Positions 9,073-17,861 are shown, numbered from the stretch's first letter. The stretch is DNA of 64,000 bases from Streptomyces cyaneus (GCF_004028635.1 NZ_RQJW01000012.1:124001-188000), one strand, 5' to 3'. The notes: generated from the letters alone by a model not told the origin. Numbers and translations are program-made.

Positions 9073-9840
9073 TCACCACGTCGGCCGAGCCGACACCCCG
9101 CCATCCACCACCAGGTCGTGCCCCGTGACCCAGGACGCCAGCCCCGACGCCAGGAACACGCACGCGTCCCCCACGTCCTCCGGCCGCCCCAGCCTCCCCA
9201 CGGGCGCCGCCTCCCGCCACCTCCGCACCCCGTCCGGCCACGCCCCCTCCAGCCCTTCCCGGTCGATCAGCCCGGGCGAGACCGTGTTGACGCGGATGCC
9301 GAAGCGGCCGTACTCCAGGGCGGCCGAGCGGGCGTGCATCACCACCGCCGCCTTGGAGGCGGAGTAGTGGGCGTGCAGGGGAGCCGGCCGGCTCGCCTCG
9401 ATGGAGGCGATGTGGGTCACCGAACCGCCCCCGCCCTGCCCCCGCATGATCTCGGCCGCAGCCTGCGTGCACGCGAAGACACTCGACAGGTTGGTGTCCA
9501 CGACAGCCCGCCACTGCGCCACCGTCATCCCGGGCAGCTCCCGCGTCGGCTGTACGCCCGCGTTGTTGACCAGCGCGGTCAGCCGCCCGTCCCCCCACTC
9601 GGCGGCCTCGGCGACCAGCCGCCGACACGCGTCCTCGTCGGTCAGGTCGGCCTGCAGCACGACGGCCCGCCCGCCCGACGCCCGGACACCCCGCGCCACT
9701 TCACCCGCCGCCTCCACCGCCGTACGGCAGTGGAGCACGACCGCCGCCCCCTCCTGGGCGAACCGCACCGCGATCCCGCGCCCGATGCCGCCGCCCGCGC
9801 CCGTGACCAGGGCGACCTGTCCTTCGAGGAGTCCGCTCAT
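9073..9840 (-). CDS. SDR family NAD(P)-dependent oxidoreductase
   Basis: A 255-residue classical short-chain dehydrogenase/reductase. The cofactor motif TGAGGGIGRG is at 13-22, NNAG at 92-95, and the catalytic Ser146, Tyr159 and Lys163 (YSASK) are all present; the C-terminus has the usual VDGG. The substrate cannot be told. Its ATG overlaps the stop of the cupin gene (ATGA), which places it last in the iron-box operon. The frame extends upstream, but there it only shadows the cupin gene. Confidence 0.9.
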   Translation of the reverse strand: MSGLLEGQVALVTGAGGGIGRGIAVRFAQEGAAVVLHCRTAVEAAGEVARGVRASGGRAVVLQADLTDEDACRRLVAEAAEWGDGRLTALVNNAGVQPTRELPGMTVAQWRAVVDTNLSSVFACTQAAAEIMRGQGGGGSVTHIASIEASRPAPLHAHYSASKAAVVMHARSAALEYGRFGIRVNTVSPGLIDREGLEGAWPDGVRRWREAAPVGRLGRPEDVGDACVFLASGLASWVTGHDLVVDGGVSARPTW

Positions 9841-10310
9841 GGGCGGCACAGTCCCGCGATCCGGGCGGCTTCGGCGGGATAGCGCGCCGTCAGCTCCGCC
9901 AAGTCGCCGTGCTCGTAGCCCTCGTAGGTGAAGCCGGGTGCCATCGTGCAGCCGAAGAAGGTCCAGGACCCGCCCGTCACCACCCGGGCGCCCATCCAGG
10001 TGCCGGCGGGGACGGTGAGCTGGATGTGCTGGCCGCGCAGTATGTCGGGGCCGAGTACGGCGGTGCGTGACGTGCCGTCGGGGGCGAGGAGCAGCATTTC
10101 CAGGGGGTCGCCCAGATAGAAGTGCCACACCTCGTCGGACGGCAGACGGTGCAGGGCCGAGAAGTCGTCCGCGGTGAGCAGGACGACGATCGCGGATCCC
10201 TGCGGCCGCCCGTCGGCCAGCTCCGGCCCCGCCCACATGCGACGGAACAGCCCGCCCTCGCGCGGGATCGGCTCCAGTGCATAGTGCGCGACGAGCTCTT
10301 CGGGGGTCAC
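9837..10310 (-). CDS. DUF985-type cupin protein
   Basis: A 157-residue single-domain cupin, cytoplasmic. Recognisable DUF985 pattern: MTPEELVAHYALEPIPREGG at the start, DEVWHFYLGDPLEML with the cupin His, and the C-terminal APGFTYEGYEHGD segment. The function of the family is unknown. It is coupled by ATGA overlaps to the acetyltransferase gene before it and the SDR gene after it, so it belongs to the iron-regulated operon. Confidence 0.88.
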   Translation of the reverse strand: MTPEELVAHYALEPIPREGGLFRRMWAGPELADGRPQGSAIVVLLTADDFSALHRLPSDEVWHFYLGDPLEMLLLAPDGTSRTAVLGPDILRGQHIQLTVPAGTWMGARVVTGGSWTFFGCTMAPGFTYEGYEHGDLAELTARYPAEAARIAGLCRP

Positions 10311-10930
10311 GCCGGGAAGGCTACCTCCCGGGCGAGGAAGGCGAGTTGGGCGTTCTTCCGCGGGATGTACACGTCCGGGAGATCGACCTCCGGCAGCACG
10401 ACCGCCGGCCCCGCCGTGAAGCCCTGCCTGAGGAAACGGGCGATGGCCTTCTCATTGCGCACATCGGGGTCCACCACGACCCGCTGCCGGTCCAGGGTGC
10501 GGAAGACGTACGACGTGATGACGGTCAGAAGCGCCGAGGTCCAGCCCGGCCGTGCGCCCTGCGAGCCGGCGGGGGCCAGCAGCAGGTGGACGCCGATGTC
10601 GCCGGGGCGGACGTCGTAGCACTCGCTCACGCGGTCGGCCTCCGGCTCGTACGTCTGGAGCAGCGCGACCGGGTCGGCGTCCCGCACGACCAGGAAGGCG
10701 TGGTGGGTGTCGAGGGTGTCCATGTGGGCGTAGATCTCGGCCACCTGGTCCCTGGTCAGGCCGTTCATGCCCCAGAAGGCGGCCCGTTCCTCGCTGACCC
10801 AGCCGTGGATCACCTCGGCGTCGGCGGGCGGGTCGAGGGGCAGGACGCGGACGGTACCGAAGCCGTCGACCGCTTCCTCGTGGACCGGTTCGCGGACGGG
10901 TTCGCGGACGACCGCCGGCAGCTCAGACAT
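10307..10930 (-). CDS. Siderophore-type GNAT acetyltransferase
   Basis: A 207-residue acyltransferase resembling the acetyltransferase domain of IucB/AlcB-like siderophore enzymes: HGWVSEERAAFWGM, then a YDVRPGDIGVHLLLAP region for acyl-CoA binding, and DPDVRNEKAIARFLRQGF at the end. In the family it transfers an acyl group to a (hydroxy)amine during hydroxamate siderophore assembly. The gene overlaps the upstream hydrolase gene by 8 bases and the cupin gene by 4. An iron box ahead of the operon supports a role in iron metabolism. The exact substrate is not visible. Confidence 0.85.
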   Translation of the reverse strand: MSELPAVVREPVREPVHEEAVDGFGTVRVLPLDPPADAEVIHGWVSEERAAFWGMNGLTRDQVAEIYAHMDTLDTHHAFLVVRDADPVALLQTYEPEADRVSECYDVRPGDIGVHLLLAPAGSQGARPGWTSALLTVITSYVFRTLDRQRVVVDPDVRNEKAIARFLRQGFTAGPAVVLPEVDLPDVYIPRKNAQLAFLAREVAFPA

Positions 10931-13097
10931 CGGACTCCTTCTCGAGCTTGGTGAAATCGGTGACGACCGGGGCCAGATCTCCCTTGAGCCACAAGGGGAG
11001 TTGGTCGCGGTGGTGGAGTGAGCCGGGGATGCCGGACGCGCCCAGCGGGACCACCCAGCTGCTCGCCTCGCGGTCGGCCAGGTCCCAGACGTAGCGGGCG
11101 GCCGGGCCGCGTGCGCTCAGGTCGGTGAGGCCGGGTACGGCGGAGGTGCACAGCACGCAGTCGTGGTCGCCGGAGAGGCCGGGTTCGTCGTGAGCATCAG
11201 AGGGGAGCGCCCGCCAGGGGGCGAGGCGATGGGTGTCGCCCCAGGTTCCGGTGGGCTGCTGGGCGGCCACGTCCTCCACCGCCGCGCGGACCGTCTCGGC
11301 GCGGTCGATGCCGTACGACTCCTCCAACTCCTCGGCGCGCAGCAGGTGTTCGAGGGCGAATCCGACGCGCGGGAGCAGAGCCAGCCAGGGCAGGAGGACC
11401 TCCGGATAGGCGGGCGGAGCCGACAGCGCGGCAAAGGCCGGGTGAGCGGCGAGCCGGCGTACGACCTCCCCGCGCACCGCCGCGTACACGGCCGCGGCCT
11501 CGCTGCTCGCGTCCATGCGGCGGTCCCAGGCCAGGAGGGTCTGCCGGATGCGGGCGGCCTCGGGGGTGAGGGTGTCGAGGGAGCTCAGGATGTCCAACAG
11601 GGGTGCTGCGGAGGCCAGTTGGGTGTCCATGTGGATCGCCGGCATGTCGGCGGCCGACCAGCGCTCCTTCTCCCCCAGCAGCGCCGTGATGCGGTCGGCG
11701 CGATGGGGCGGGGCGAACTCGACGCCCAGGGGTGCGGCGAGACCGCGCTGGTTGGCCATGGCGGCGACGCCGTCGGTGAGCCCGCCGCGCGGCGTCTCGT
11801 GCCGGCCGTGCCAGTCGTGGCCGGGCTCCCAGGCGGGCACGAGCCGGGTGCGGTTGGCCTCGGAGCGCACCGGCACCTTCCCGGCGACGCGGTGCAGCAG
11901 GCCGCCCTCGGTGTCGGCGGCCTGCAAGACATTGACGGGCTCGGCCCACAGGTCGACGGCAGCGTCCACGTCGGCGACCCGGCGGGCGCGCAGAAGGGGG
12001 AGGAGGGCGCTGAAACCGAGGTCGGCGGTGACGCGGGGCGGGTAGCGGAGGGCGACGGCAAGAGGGTCACTGAAGAAACCTTCCTGCACCTCTTCGTCCA
12101 GCCCGCCGTCCAGCCCGTCGTTCAGCCCCTCAGGCACCCCCGCAGGCAGCCCCTCGGGCAACCCCTCGGGCAACCCCTCCGGCCCCCCGATGATCACCGG
12201 CCCCCGCTCCGTCTCGATCACCTCGACCTCGACCGACGCCTCCCCCGCGACCTCCACCACCTCGGTGTGCCGGGCGGCACGGCGCCAGACCCCGTCCGGG
12301 CCCAGGGCCTCCACCCCCGCCCCCGTACGCCGCAGCCGCTCCCGGTACAGGTCCTGGTAGTCGGCCATGGCGTTGGTGATGGCCCAGGCGACCGTGCCGG
12401 TGTGGCCGAAGTGGGCGATGCCGGGGATGCCCGGGACGGCGAGGCCGATGACGTCGAACTCGGGGCAGGAGAGGTGGATCTGCTGGTAGACGCCGGGCTC
12501 CTCGATGAAGCGGTGCGGGTCACCGGCGATGATCGCGTGTCCGGTGACGATCCGCTCCCCGCTCACCAGCCAGCCGTTGCTGCCGGAGGTGCCGGGGCCG
12601 TCGGCGGCGAACAACCCCACCGCGTCGGCGCCGAGATGCCGTACGACCTGCTCGCGCCAGAGCTTGGCCGGGAAGCCCGCGAAAAGGATGTGGATGCCGA
12701 GCCAGACACCGAGCGGGGTCCAGGGCTCCCAACGGCCGGGGGCGAGCCCGGTCCGCGCGAACTCCGGCGTACGGCGGGCGCCCTCGGCCAGCCCGTCGTT
12801 CACCCCGTCGACGTACGCCCGCACCCACCCCGCCGTCTCCGCGTCCCGTCTCTCCAACTCGGCGAAGCAGCGTCTCGCCGTGTCGTCGAGGCGGGCCCGT
12901 CTGACGAACCGGTCCCAGGGCAGGGCCTCGGCGCCGAGGAAGGACGCGGACGTGCCCTGGGAGCGGTGCCGTTCCACCTCCAGCTGCCAGGCCCGGTCGA
13001 GGGCGGTGACGCGGCCCTGCACCCGGGCGAGTGCCATCGCGTCGCCCGCGCGAAGATGCGGAATGCCCCAGGCATCACGGAAGATCTCGCCGGTCAC
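10923..13097 (-). CDS. Penicillin acylase family N-terminal nucleophile hydrolase
   Basis: A 724-residue Ntn hydrolase with no signal peptide, so cytoplasmic, unlike many secreted penicillin acylases. The alpha part begins FRDAWGIPHLRA; the self-cleavage site is GT-SGSNGW, with the presumed nucleophile Ser173, followed by HRFIEEPGVYQQ and later family segments. A low-complexity insert near 335-365 repeats GLPEGLP units (DNA 12097-12182). The GTG at 13097 has a strong AAAGGAGG site. It is the first gene after the iron box. I recall desferrioxamine clusters with a similar gene pair (desG/desH); here no desABCD genes are adjacent, so a role in siderophore acyl tailoring or cleavage is inference. 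Confidence 0.85.
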   Translation of the reverse strand: MTGEIFRDAWGIPHLRAGDAMALARVQGRVTALDRAWQLEVERHRSQGTSASFLGAEALPWDRFVRRARLDDTARRCFAELERRDAETAGWVRAYVDGVNDGLAEGARRTPEFARTGLAPGRWEPWTPLGVWLGIHILFAGFPAKLWREQVVRHLGADAVGLFAADGPGTSGSNGWLVSGERIVTGHAIIAGDPHRFIEEPGVYQQIHLSCPEFDVIGLAVPGIPGIAHFGHTGTVAWAITNAMADYQDLYRERLRRTGAGVEALGPDGVWRRAARHTEVVEVAGEASVEVEVIETERGPVIIGGPEGLPEGLPEGLPAGVPEGLNDGLDGGLDEEVQEGFFSDPLAVALRYPPRVTADLGFSALLPLLRARRVADVDAAVDLWAEPVNVLQAADTEGGLLHRVAGKVPVRSEANRTRLVPAWEPGHDWHGRHETPRGGLTDGVAAMANQRGLAAPLGVEFAPPHRADRITALLGEKERWSAADMPAIHMDTQLASAAPLLDILSSLDTLTPEAARIRQTLLAWDRRMDASSEAAAVYAAVRGEVVRRLAAHPAFAALSAPPAYPEVLLPWLALLPRVGFALEHLLRAEELEESYGIDRAETVRAAVEDVAAQQPTGTWGDTHRLAPWRALPSDAHDEPGLSGDHDCVLCTSAVPGLTDLSARGPAARYVWDLADREASSWVVPLGASGIPGSLHHRDQLPLWLKGDLAPVVTDFTKLEKESDV

Positions 13098-13115
13098 CTG
13101 TGCCCCTCCTTTGCT

Positions 13116-13134
13116 TTAGGTTAGCCTTGCCTAA
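13116..13134. promoter_or_regulatory. Iron box (DmdR1/IdeR-type operator) shared by divergent genes
   Basis: TTAGGTTAGCCTTGCCTAA is a 19-base interrupted palindrome with perfect TTAGG/CCTAA outer arms and matches the actinobacterial DtxR-family iron box closely. It lies 18 bases upstream of the penicillin-acylase-like gene (minus strand) and about 40 bases upstream of the siderophore-interacting protein (plus strand), so one site should repress both directions when iron is sufficient. Confidence 0.88.
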
Positions 13135-13174
13135 GTCATTGGTGCAGGAATGGTACGTGAAGGGTGAACAAGCC

Positions 13175-13897
13175 ATGGGGCAGGGGCACGGCTGGGAGGG
13201 CGCGGTCCTGAAGCTGCTGCGCGCCAAGGACTTCGTGTTCACGGTGACGGGCGCCGAGGACGTCACCGAGCACTACCGCCGCGTCCACCTCACGGACGGC
13301 GGCATGCTGGCGGCGACGGGCGTGCACCCGACCATGTGGGTCCGGCTGTGGTTCGACAACGCGGGCAAGCCCCATCAGCGCGCCTACACCCTGGTCGACC
13401 CGGACCCGGAGGCCGGCACCTTCAGTCTGGAGTTCGCCTTGCACGAGGGCTGCGCCAGCGACTGGGCGCGGGCGGCAAAGCCGGGCGACACGATCGAGGC
13501 GACCATCCACGGCACGGGGTTCACCGACCCCGACCCCGCCCCTTCCCACGTCTTCGCCGTCGCCGACCCCGCCTCCCTCCCCGCCCTCAACTCCCTGCTC
13601 ACCACCCTGGACTCGGCACCGGTGACGGTCTGGTTCGAGGGCGGCGAGCAGGACGACCTGCCCTTCCGCACCGAACCGTCCCGCCACGAAGTGCGCAAGG
13701 TCCCCCGCCGCGACTCCGGCGCCCACCTGGTCGCCCAGGTGAAGGACGCCCTGCCCGGCCTCCTCGACGGCACCCCGGACCCGTACGTCTGGATCGCCTG
13801 CGACACGGCGACGACCCGCGCCCTCACGTCGTACGTCCGCAAGGAGCTGGGCCTGCCGAAGCAGCGGGTGAACGCGCTGGGGTACTGGCGGCCCTGA
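13175..13897 (+). CDS. Siderophore-interacting protein (FAD ferric reductase)
   Basis: A 240-residue SIP-family flavoprotein expected to reduce ferric siderophores and free iron in the cytoplasm. The FAD-binding motif is RAYTLVDPD (about 75), followed by EFALHEGCASDWA; the C-terminal NAD(P)H part contains WIACDTATTRALTSYVRKELG. I use the ATG at 13175 with a GAAGGG site ten bases away; a GTG at 13157 is an alternative. The gene diverges from the penicillin-acylase operon over a shared iron box, which makes iron repression likely. Confidence 0.9.
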   Translation: MGQGHGWEGAVLKLLRAKDFVFTVTGAEDVTEHYRRVHLTDGGMLAATGVHPTMWVRLWFDNAGKPHQRAYTLVDPDPEAGTFSLEFALHEGCASDWARAAKPGDTIEATIHGTGFTDPDPAPSHVFAVADPASLPALNSLLTTLDSAPVTVWFEGGEQDDLPFRTEPSRHEVRKVPRRDSGAHLVAQVKDALPGLLDGTPDPYVWIACDTATTRALTSYVRKELGLPKQRVNALGYWRP

Positions 13898-13942
13898 CCC
13901 CGCCGAGGAGTCCTCACGTGGAGAACTGAGGCGTGCAGGGGC

Positions 13943-14548
13943 ATGATCGGGGCCATGGACGTCACCCTTCACCTCGCCCAGGACCCCGAGGCCGACGCGC
14001 TCCTCGGCCGCAGCCCGCTCGCCGCGCTGGTGGGCATGCTGCTGGACCAACAGGTCCCGATGGAGTGGGCGTTCAAGGGCCCCCGCACCATCGCGGACCG
14101 CCTCGGCGCGAACGACCTGGACGCGCACGACATCGCCGTCCAGGACCCGGAGACCTTCGCGTCCCTCCTCTCCGAGAAGCCGGCGGTGCACCGCTACCCG
14201 GGCTCGATGGCCAAGCGGATCCAGCAGCTGTGCCAGTACCTCGTCGAGCACTACGACGGTGACGCCGAGCTCGTCTGGAAGGGCGTCGAGGACGGCCGGG
14301 AACTGCTACGCCGCCTGGAGGCCCTACCCGGCTTCGGCAAGCAGAAGGCACAGATCTTCCTGGCACTCCTGGGCAAGCAACTGCAGGTGCGCCCCAAGGG
14401 CTGGCAGGAGGCCGCGGGCGCCTACGGCGAGCCCAAGTCCTTCCGCTCCGTCGCCGACATCACCGGCCCCGACTCCCTGGCCAAGGTACGAGCCCACAAA
14501 CAGGAGATGAAGGCAGCGGCAAAGGCAGCGAAGGCAGCCGGCAAGTAA
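13943..14548 (+). CDS. HhH-GPD type DNA repair family protein
   Basis: A 201-residue protein with an N-terminal helical GPD-like domain (LGRSPLAALVGMLLDQQVPMEWAF) and a helix-hairpin-helix LPGFGKQKAQIFLALLGKQ at about 134-152. It belongs to the short uncharacterised actinobacterial HhH-GPD branch rather than to classical MutY/Nth, and it lacks an iron-sulphur cysteine loop. A glycosylase role in base excision repair is likely but not shown. The C-terminus is Lys/Ala-rich, which suits DNA binding. Either the ATG at 13943 or the one at 13955 may be used. Confidence 0.83.
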   Translation: MIGAMDVTLHLAQDPEADALLGRSPLAALVGMLLDQQVPMEWAFKGPRTIADRLGANDLDAHDIAVQDPETFASLLSEKPAVHRYPGSMAKRIQQLCQYLVEHYDGDAELVWKGVEDGRELLRRLEALPGFGKQKAQIFLALLGKQLQVRPKGWQEAAGAYGEPKSFRSVADITGPDSLAKVRAHKQEMKAAAKAAKAAGK

Positions 14549-14589
14549 CCCGCCGACAGCCATCCGACGGAGGGGCTCCAACCCAACGG

Positions 14590-14960
14590 CGCGGCGACAA
14601 CCACCTGCCCGGGATGCGACAGCCCGCCGACCCGACGGCAACGCCCCATCCGGAAGCAGCCCGGCGACAGCCGTCCGGCGCGCAAGCGGCGCGGCACAGC
14701 CGTCCCGGCCGGGAGCCAGAACCCACCCACGAGCAGCCCAGGCCCGCCACCCGCCCCGGGGCCAGCCCGGCGGCAACCGTCCCGGCCGGGATCAACCCGG
14801 CGGACAACCCTCAGGCCCGAAAGCGGCCCGGCGACAGCCGTCCAGCCCGGGAGCGGCAGCCCCGCCCAGGAACAGCCGGCGGCAAGCACTCCACTCCGCA
14901 AACAGCCCGGCGGCAGCCATCCGCCCCGCCCGCAGCCCCTCCGGCAGCCGTCAGTCGACT
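14590..14960. repeat. Degenerate GC-rich repeat field (non-coding)
   Basis: The 460-base gap after the HhH gene is made of many imperfect copies of a module around CCCGGCGGCAACCGTCC and GACAGCCGTCC, spaced about 25-45 bases apart. Copies differ by substitutions and indels. No reading frame shows family-like sequence or a ribosome site. It is not a CRISPR array because neither unit nor spacing is constant. Confidence 0.6.
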
Positions 14961-15008
14961 GGCCCGCTCCAGATGGCGGGGTGGGCCGGGGCGTTCCCAG
15001 CATGGAGC

Positions 15009-15689
15009 ATGAGTGAGGCACCGACCGGCTCTCCCTACGGCCGGGACTACGACGACCGCCGGGTGCACTCCGGTCACCCGCCCGGGCCGCCCGGGCCGGG
15101 GCCGTCCCATGAGCCCGAGCCGCCCTTCGAGGGACCGCTGCACGCCCTCTCCCGTGCCGCCTGGCAGATCGTCCTGCTCACCGGTGTCGCCTCGCTGGCC
15201 CTGGGCATCCTGGTCCTGGTCTGGCCGGGCGCCCCGCTCTTCGTCTCCGGTGTCCTGTTCGGCCTCTACCTCCTGATCAGCGGCGTGCTCCAACTGGTCT
15301 CCGCCTTCGGCACACACCGGACGACCTCGCTGCGGGTACTGGCCTTCATCAGCGGCTCCCTGTCCGTCGTCCTCGGCCTGTTCTGCTTCCGCCGCCCGAT
15401 GCAGTCGATCCTGCTGCTCGCCCTGTGGATCGGCATCGGCTGGCTCATCCGCGGCATCACCCAGACCCTGGCCGCCGCCTCCGACAAGTCCATGCCGGCC
15501 CGCGGCTGGCACATCTTCCTCGGTGTCATCACCTTCGTCGGCGGCATCGTGCTGATCGACTCCCCGATCGAGTCGGTCACCGTGCTCATGCTGCTCGCCG
15601 GTTGGTGGCTCGTGGCGGTCGGCATCGTCGAGATCGTCACCGGCATCCGGATGCGGAAGCGGGCCCGCCAGGTCCCGCACGAGCTGTGA
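15009..15689 (+). CDS. HdeD/DUF308 family membrane protein
   Basis: A 226-residue protein: a soluble N-terminus of about 50 residues rich in Pro/Gly/His, then six hydrophobic helices with paired ...GILVLVWPGAP... and ...SGVLQLVSAF... units typical of HdeD-like proteins. In enterobacteria HdeD is an acid-resistance membrane protein; the Streptomyces role is unknown. The ATG at 15009 is preferred because the upstream extension lies in the repeat field. Confidence 0.83.
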   Translation: MSEAPTGSPYGRDYDDRRVHSGHPPGPPGPGPSHEPEPPFEGPLHALSRAAWQIVLLTGVASLALGILVLVWPGAPLFVSGVLFGLYLLISGVLQLVSAFGTHRTTSLRVLAFISGSLSVVLGLFCFRRPMQSILLLALWIGIGWLIRGITQTLAAASDKSMPARGWHIFLGVITFVGGIVLIDSPIESVTVLMLLAGWWLVAVGIVEIVTGIRMRKRARQVPHEL

Positions 15690-15775
15690 TACGCGCCGCC
15701 GACCGATACGCCGTGCGGGCGGATCTCACCTCCGACGGGATGAACGCCGTACGGCCGCCGGGGAGATGACCTTCC

Positions 15776-16114
15776 GTGAGCACCGCTGCACGACGCCCCC
15801 TGCGCAGCCGCGCCTGGCTGCGGGCCCTCGTGCTGCTGCTCGTCCTGCTGGTGCCGGGCGCACACGCCCAGGCGCACGCCACGCACATGGCGTCCGGTGC
15901 CTCCGGTTCCTCCGGCGAGGTCGCCGAGCACGACGTCCTCGACACGGTCCTGCGGCCACCGGCCCGCCCCGACCGGCGCAACACCGTACGGCTGCGTCCC
16001 GCACCCCTGCCGAAGCCGGCGCCGCCCGGCGTCGGGGCATGCCCGCCCAGCCCCGCGCCGCCGCGGCCACCGCACGTTCCGCACATCCTGCGCACCGTGG
16101 TCCTGCGCTGCTGA
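15776..16114 (+). CDS. Small secreted protein of unknown function
   Basis: A 112-residue product from GTG 15776. An Arg-rich n-region, a Leu/Val core (ALVLLLVLLVPG) and AHA-QAH give a clear signal peptide cleaved near 31-33. The mature part is Pro/His-rich and ends with a single pair of cysteines (Cys89 and the terminal Cys112). I do not recognise a family. The 47-residue gene downstream may be co-transcribed. Confidence 0.65.
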   Translation: MSTAARRPLRSRAWLRALVLLLVLLVPGAHAQAHATHMASGASGSSGEVAEHDVLDTVLRPPARPDRRNTVRLRPAPLPKPAPPGVGACPPSPAPPRPPHVPHILRTVVLRC

Positions 16115-16176
16115 CAGACCTCCGCGTGACAGACCCCCGCGACGAGGTCAGCCAGTACGACACAAGGAGCACAGCC

Positions 16177-16320
16177 ATGCCCATCGACCACTACGCGGTC
16201 CTGCGCGCCCTGCTGCGCGCGGAGGCTGCACGCAACACACCGAAACCGCAGGCGCAGGTGCACATGCAGGCGCAGAAGGAGAAGCCGCAGCGGCCCTCGA
16301 AGGAACGGGAGCGCGGCTGA
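16177..16320 (+). CDS. Small basic protein, 47 residues
   Basis: Begins at ATG 16177 with a good AAGGAGC site 7 bases upstream. The sequence MPIDHYAVLRALLRAEAARN is followed by a Gln/Lys/Arg-rich tail. No domain recognised; it could be a conserved small actinobacterial protein. The gene ends just ten bases before the poly-G/poly-C tract. Confidence 0.6.
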   Translation: MPIDHYAVLRALLRAEAARNTPKPQAQVHMQAQKEKPQRPSKERERG

Positions 16321-16329
16321 CGCCGGCGT

Positions 16330-16786
<457 letters not shown>

Positions 16787-16798
16787 TAGGCTTTCCGT

Positions 16799-17095
16799 GT
16801 GATCTTCAAGCGCATCGGAAACGGCCGGCCGTACCCCGACCACGGCCGGGAAAGCACCCGGCAGTGGGCGGACGTCGCGCCGCGCCCGGTCCGCCTCGAT
16901 CAGCTCGTGACGACCAAGGGTCAGCTCGATCTGGAAACCCTGCTCGCCGAGGACTCGACGTTCTACGGCGACCTCTTCGCGCACGTCGTGAAGTGGCAGG
17001 GCGACCTGTATCTGGAGGACGGCCTCCACCGCGCGGTGCGCGCGGCGCTGCAGCAGCGCCAGGTGCTGCACGCGCGAGTCCTGGAACTGGACTGA
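16799..17095 (+). CDS. Conserved actinobacterial small protein (VapB-like annotation in relatives)
   Basis: A 98-residue protein from GTG 16799. Sequence features are QWADVAPRPVRLDQLVTTKG, LDLETLLAEDSTFYGDLFAHVV and KWQGDLYLEDGLHRAVRAAL. Homologues are sometimes labelled VapB-family antitoxin, but there is no adjacent VapC/PIN gene, so I treat the toxin-antitoxin label as doubtful. There is no ribosome site, and TAGGCT at 16787-16792 ends 6 bases before the GTG; this suggests a leaderless mRNA. It precedes the LytR_C gene on the same strand. Confidence 0.8.
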   Translation: MIFKRIGNGRPYPDHGRESTRQWADVAPRPVRLDQLVTTKGQLDLETLLAEDSTFYGDLFAHVVKWQGDLYLEDGLHRAVRAALQQRQVLHARVLELD

Positions 17096-17205
17096 CCCCG
17101 GGCCGACACCCCCGCGCCGTCCCAGTTGCCCCTTTCGGGTTGGACTGAGCGGCGTCGAATGATCATCTAGTAGGCATTGCCGCCCGGGAGCACTACGCTG
17201 CGCTC

Positions 17206-17853
17206 ATGAGCATGCTGACTCCCCAAGGCATGGGCGGCCAGTACCGCATCAAGGGGAACAAATACCCCCGGATGCGCCGTCGCCGACGGCGCGGCAGGCT
17301 CGTTGTCATCGCCGTCGCCTCCGTCGCCGTACTCGGCATGATCGGCTGGGGCACACTGCAGCTCATCGACCTGTTCACCGGGGGCGGCGGAAAGGCTTCG
17401 GCGGCCGGTACGAAGGCCGACTGCGGGGCCGGCGCGACCCCCTCGGCCACGCCCACGGCCAGGGCGGCACTGCCCAAGCCGGACAAGATCACCGTCAACG
17501 TCTTCAACGCCACGACCCGCAGCGGCCTCGCCAAGCAGACCGCGGACGAGTTGAAGAAGCGCGGCTTCAAGATCGGTGACGTGGGCAACGCGACGAAGCA
17601 GTTCGACAAGAAGGTCAAGGGCACCGGTCTACTGCTCGGCCCGGGCGCGGCCCTGGACACCTCGCTGCCCGTCCTCGCCACCCAGCTCAGCACCGCCGAA
17701 CTCCGCACCGACGCCGCCCGCAAGGGCGCGGCCGTCGACCTGATCATCGGCGACAAGTTCAAAGAGCTGACGAAGAAGCCGGACGCCGACAAGGCGCTGA
17801 CCGCACTGGCCAGCCCGGAGCCGACGTCCAGTTCTTCTCAGAATGGCTGCTGA
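17206..17853 (+). CDS. Membrane-anchored LytR C-terminal domain protein
   Basis: A 215-residue protein: an Arg-rich cytoplasmic start (RMRRRRRRGR), one membrane helix (about 33-55), a Gly/Ala/Thr linker, then an extracytoplasmic LytR_C domain (about 92-185, ITVNVFNATTRSGLAKQTADELKKRGF). It lacks the LCP catalytic domain, so it is not itself a wall-polymer ligase; this domain alone probably binds envelope components. The C-terminus is Ser-rich and ends in Cys. Confidence 0.87.
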   Translation: MSMLTPQGMGGQYRIKGNKYPRMRRRRRRGRLVVIAVASVAVLGMIGWGTLQLIDLFTGGGGKASAAGTKADCGAGATPSATPTARAALPKPDKITVNVFNATTRSGLAKQTADELKKRGFKIGDVGNATKQFDKKVKGTGLLLGPGAALDTSLPVLATQLSTAELRTDAARKGAAVDLIIGDKFKELTKKPDADKALTALASPEPTSSSSQNGC

Positions 17854-17861
17854 GCAACGCC

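Noticed and set aside
9073..13897. A complete hydroxamate siderophore biosynthesis cluster
   Set aside because: No DesD/IucA-type synthetase, lysine decarboxylase or N-monooxygenase gene is present in the window; only accessory genes and the uptake-side reductase are seen.
14590..14960. Possible CRISPR array or coding repeat
   Set aside because: Units differ in length and sequence, spacers are not uniform, and no cas genes are present; no frame shows a family or ribosome site.
16799..17095. A VapBC toxin-antitoxin module
   Set aside because: No PIN-domain gene lies on either side; the downstream gene is a LytR_C membrane protein.
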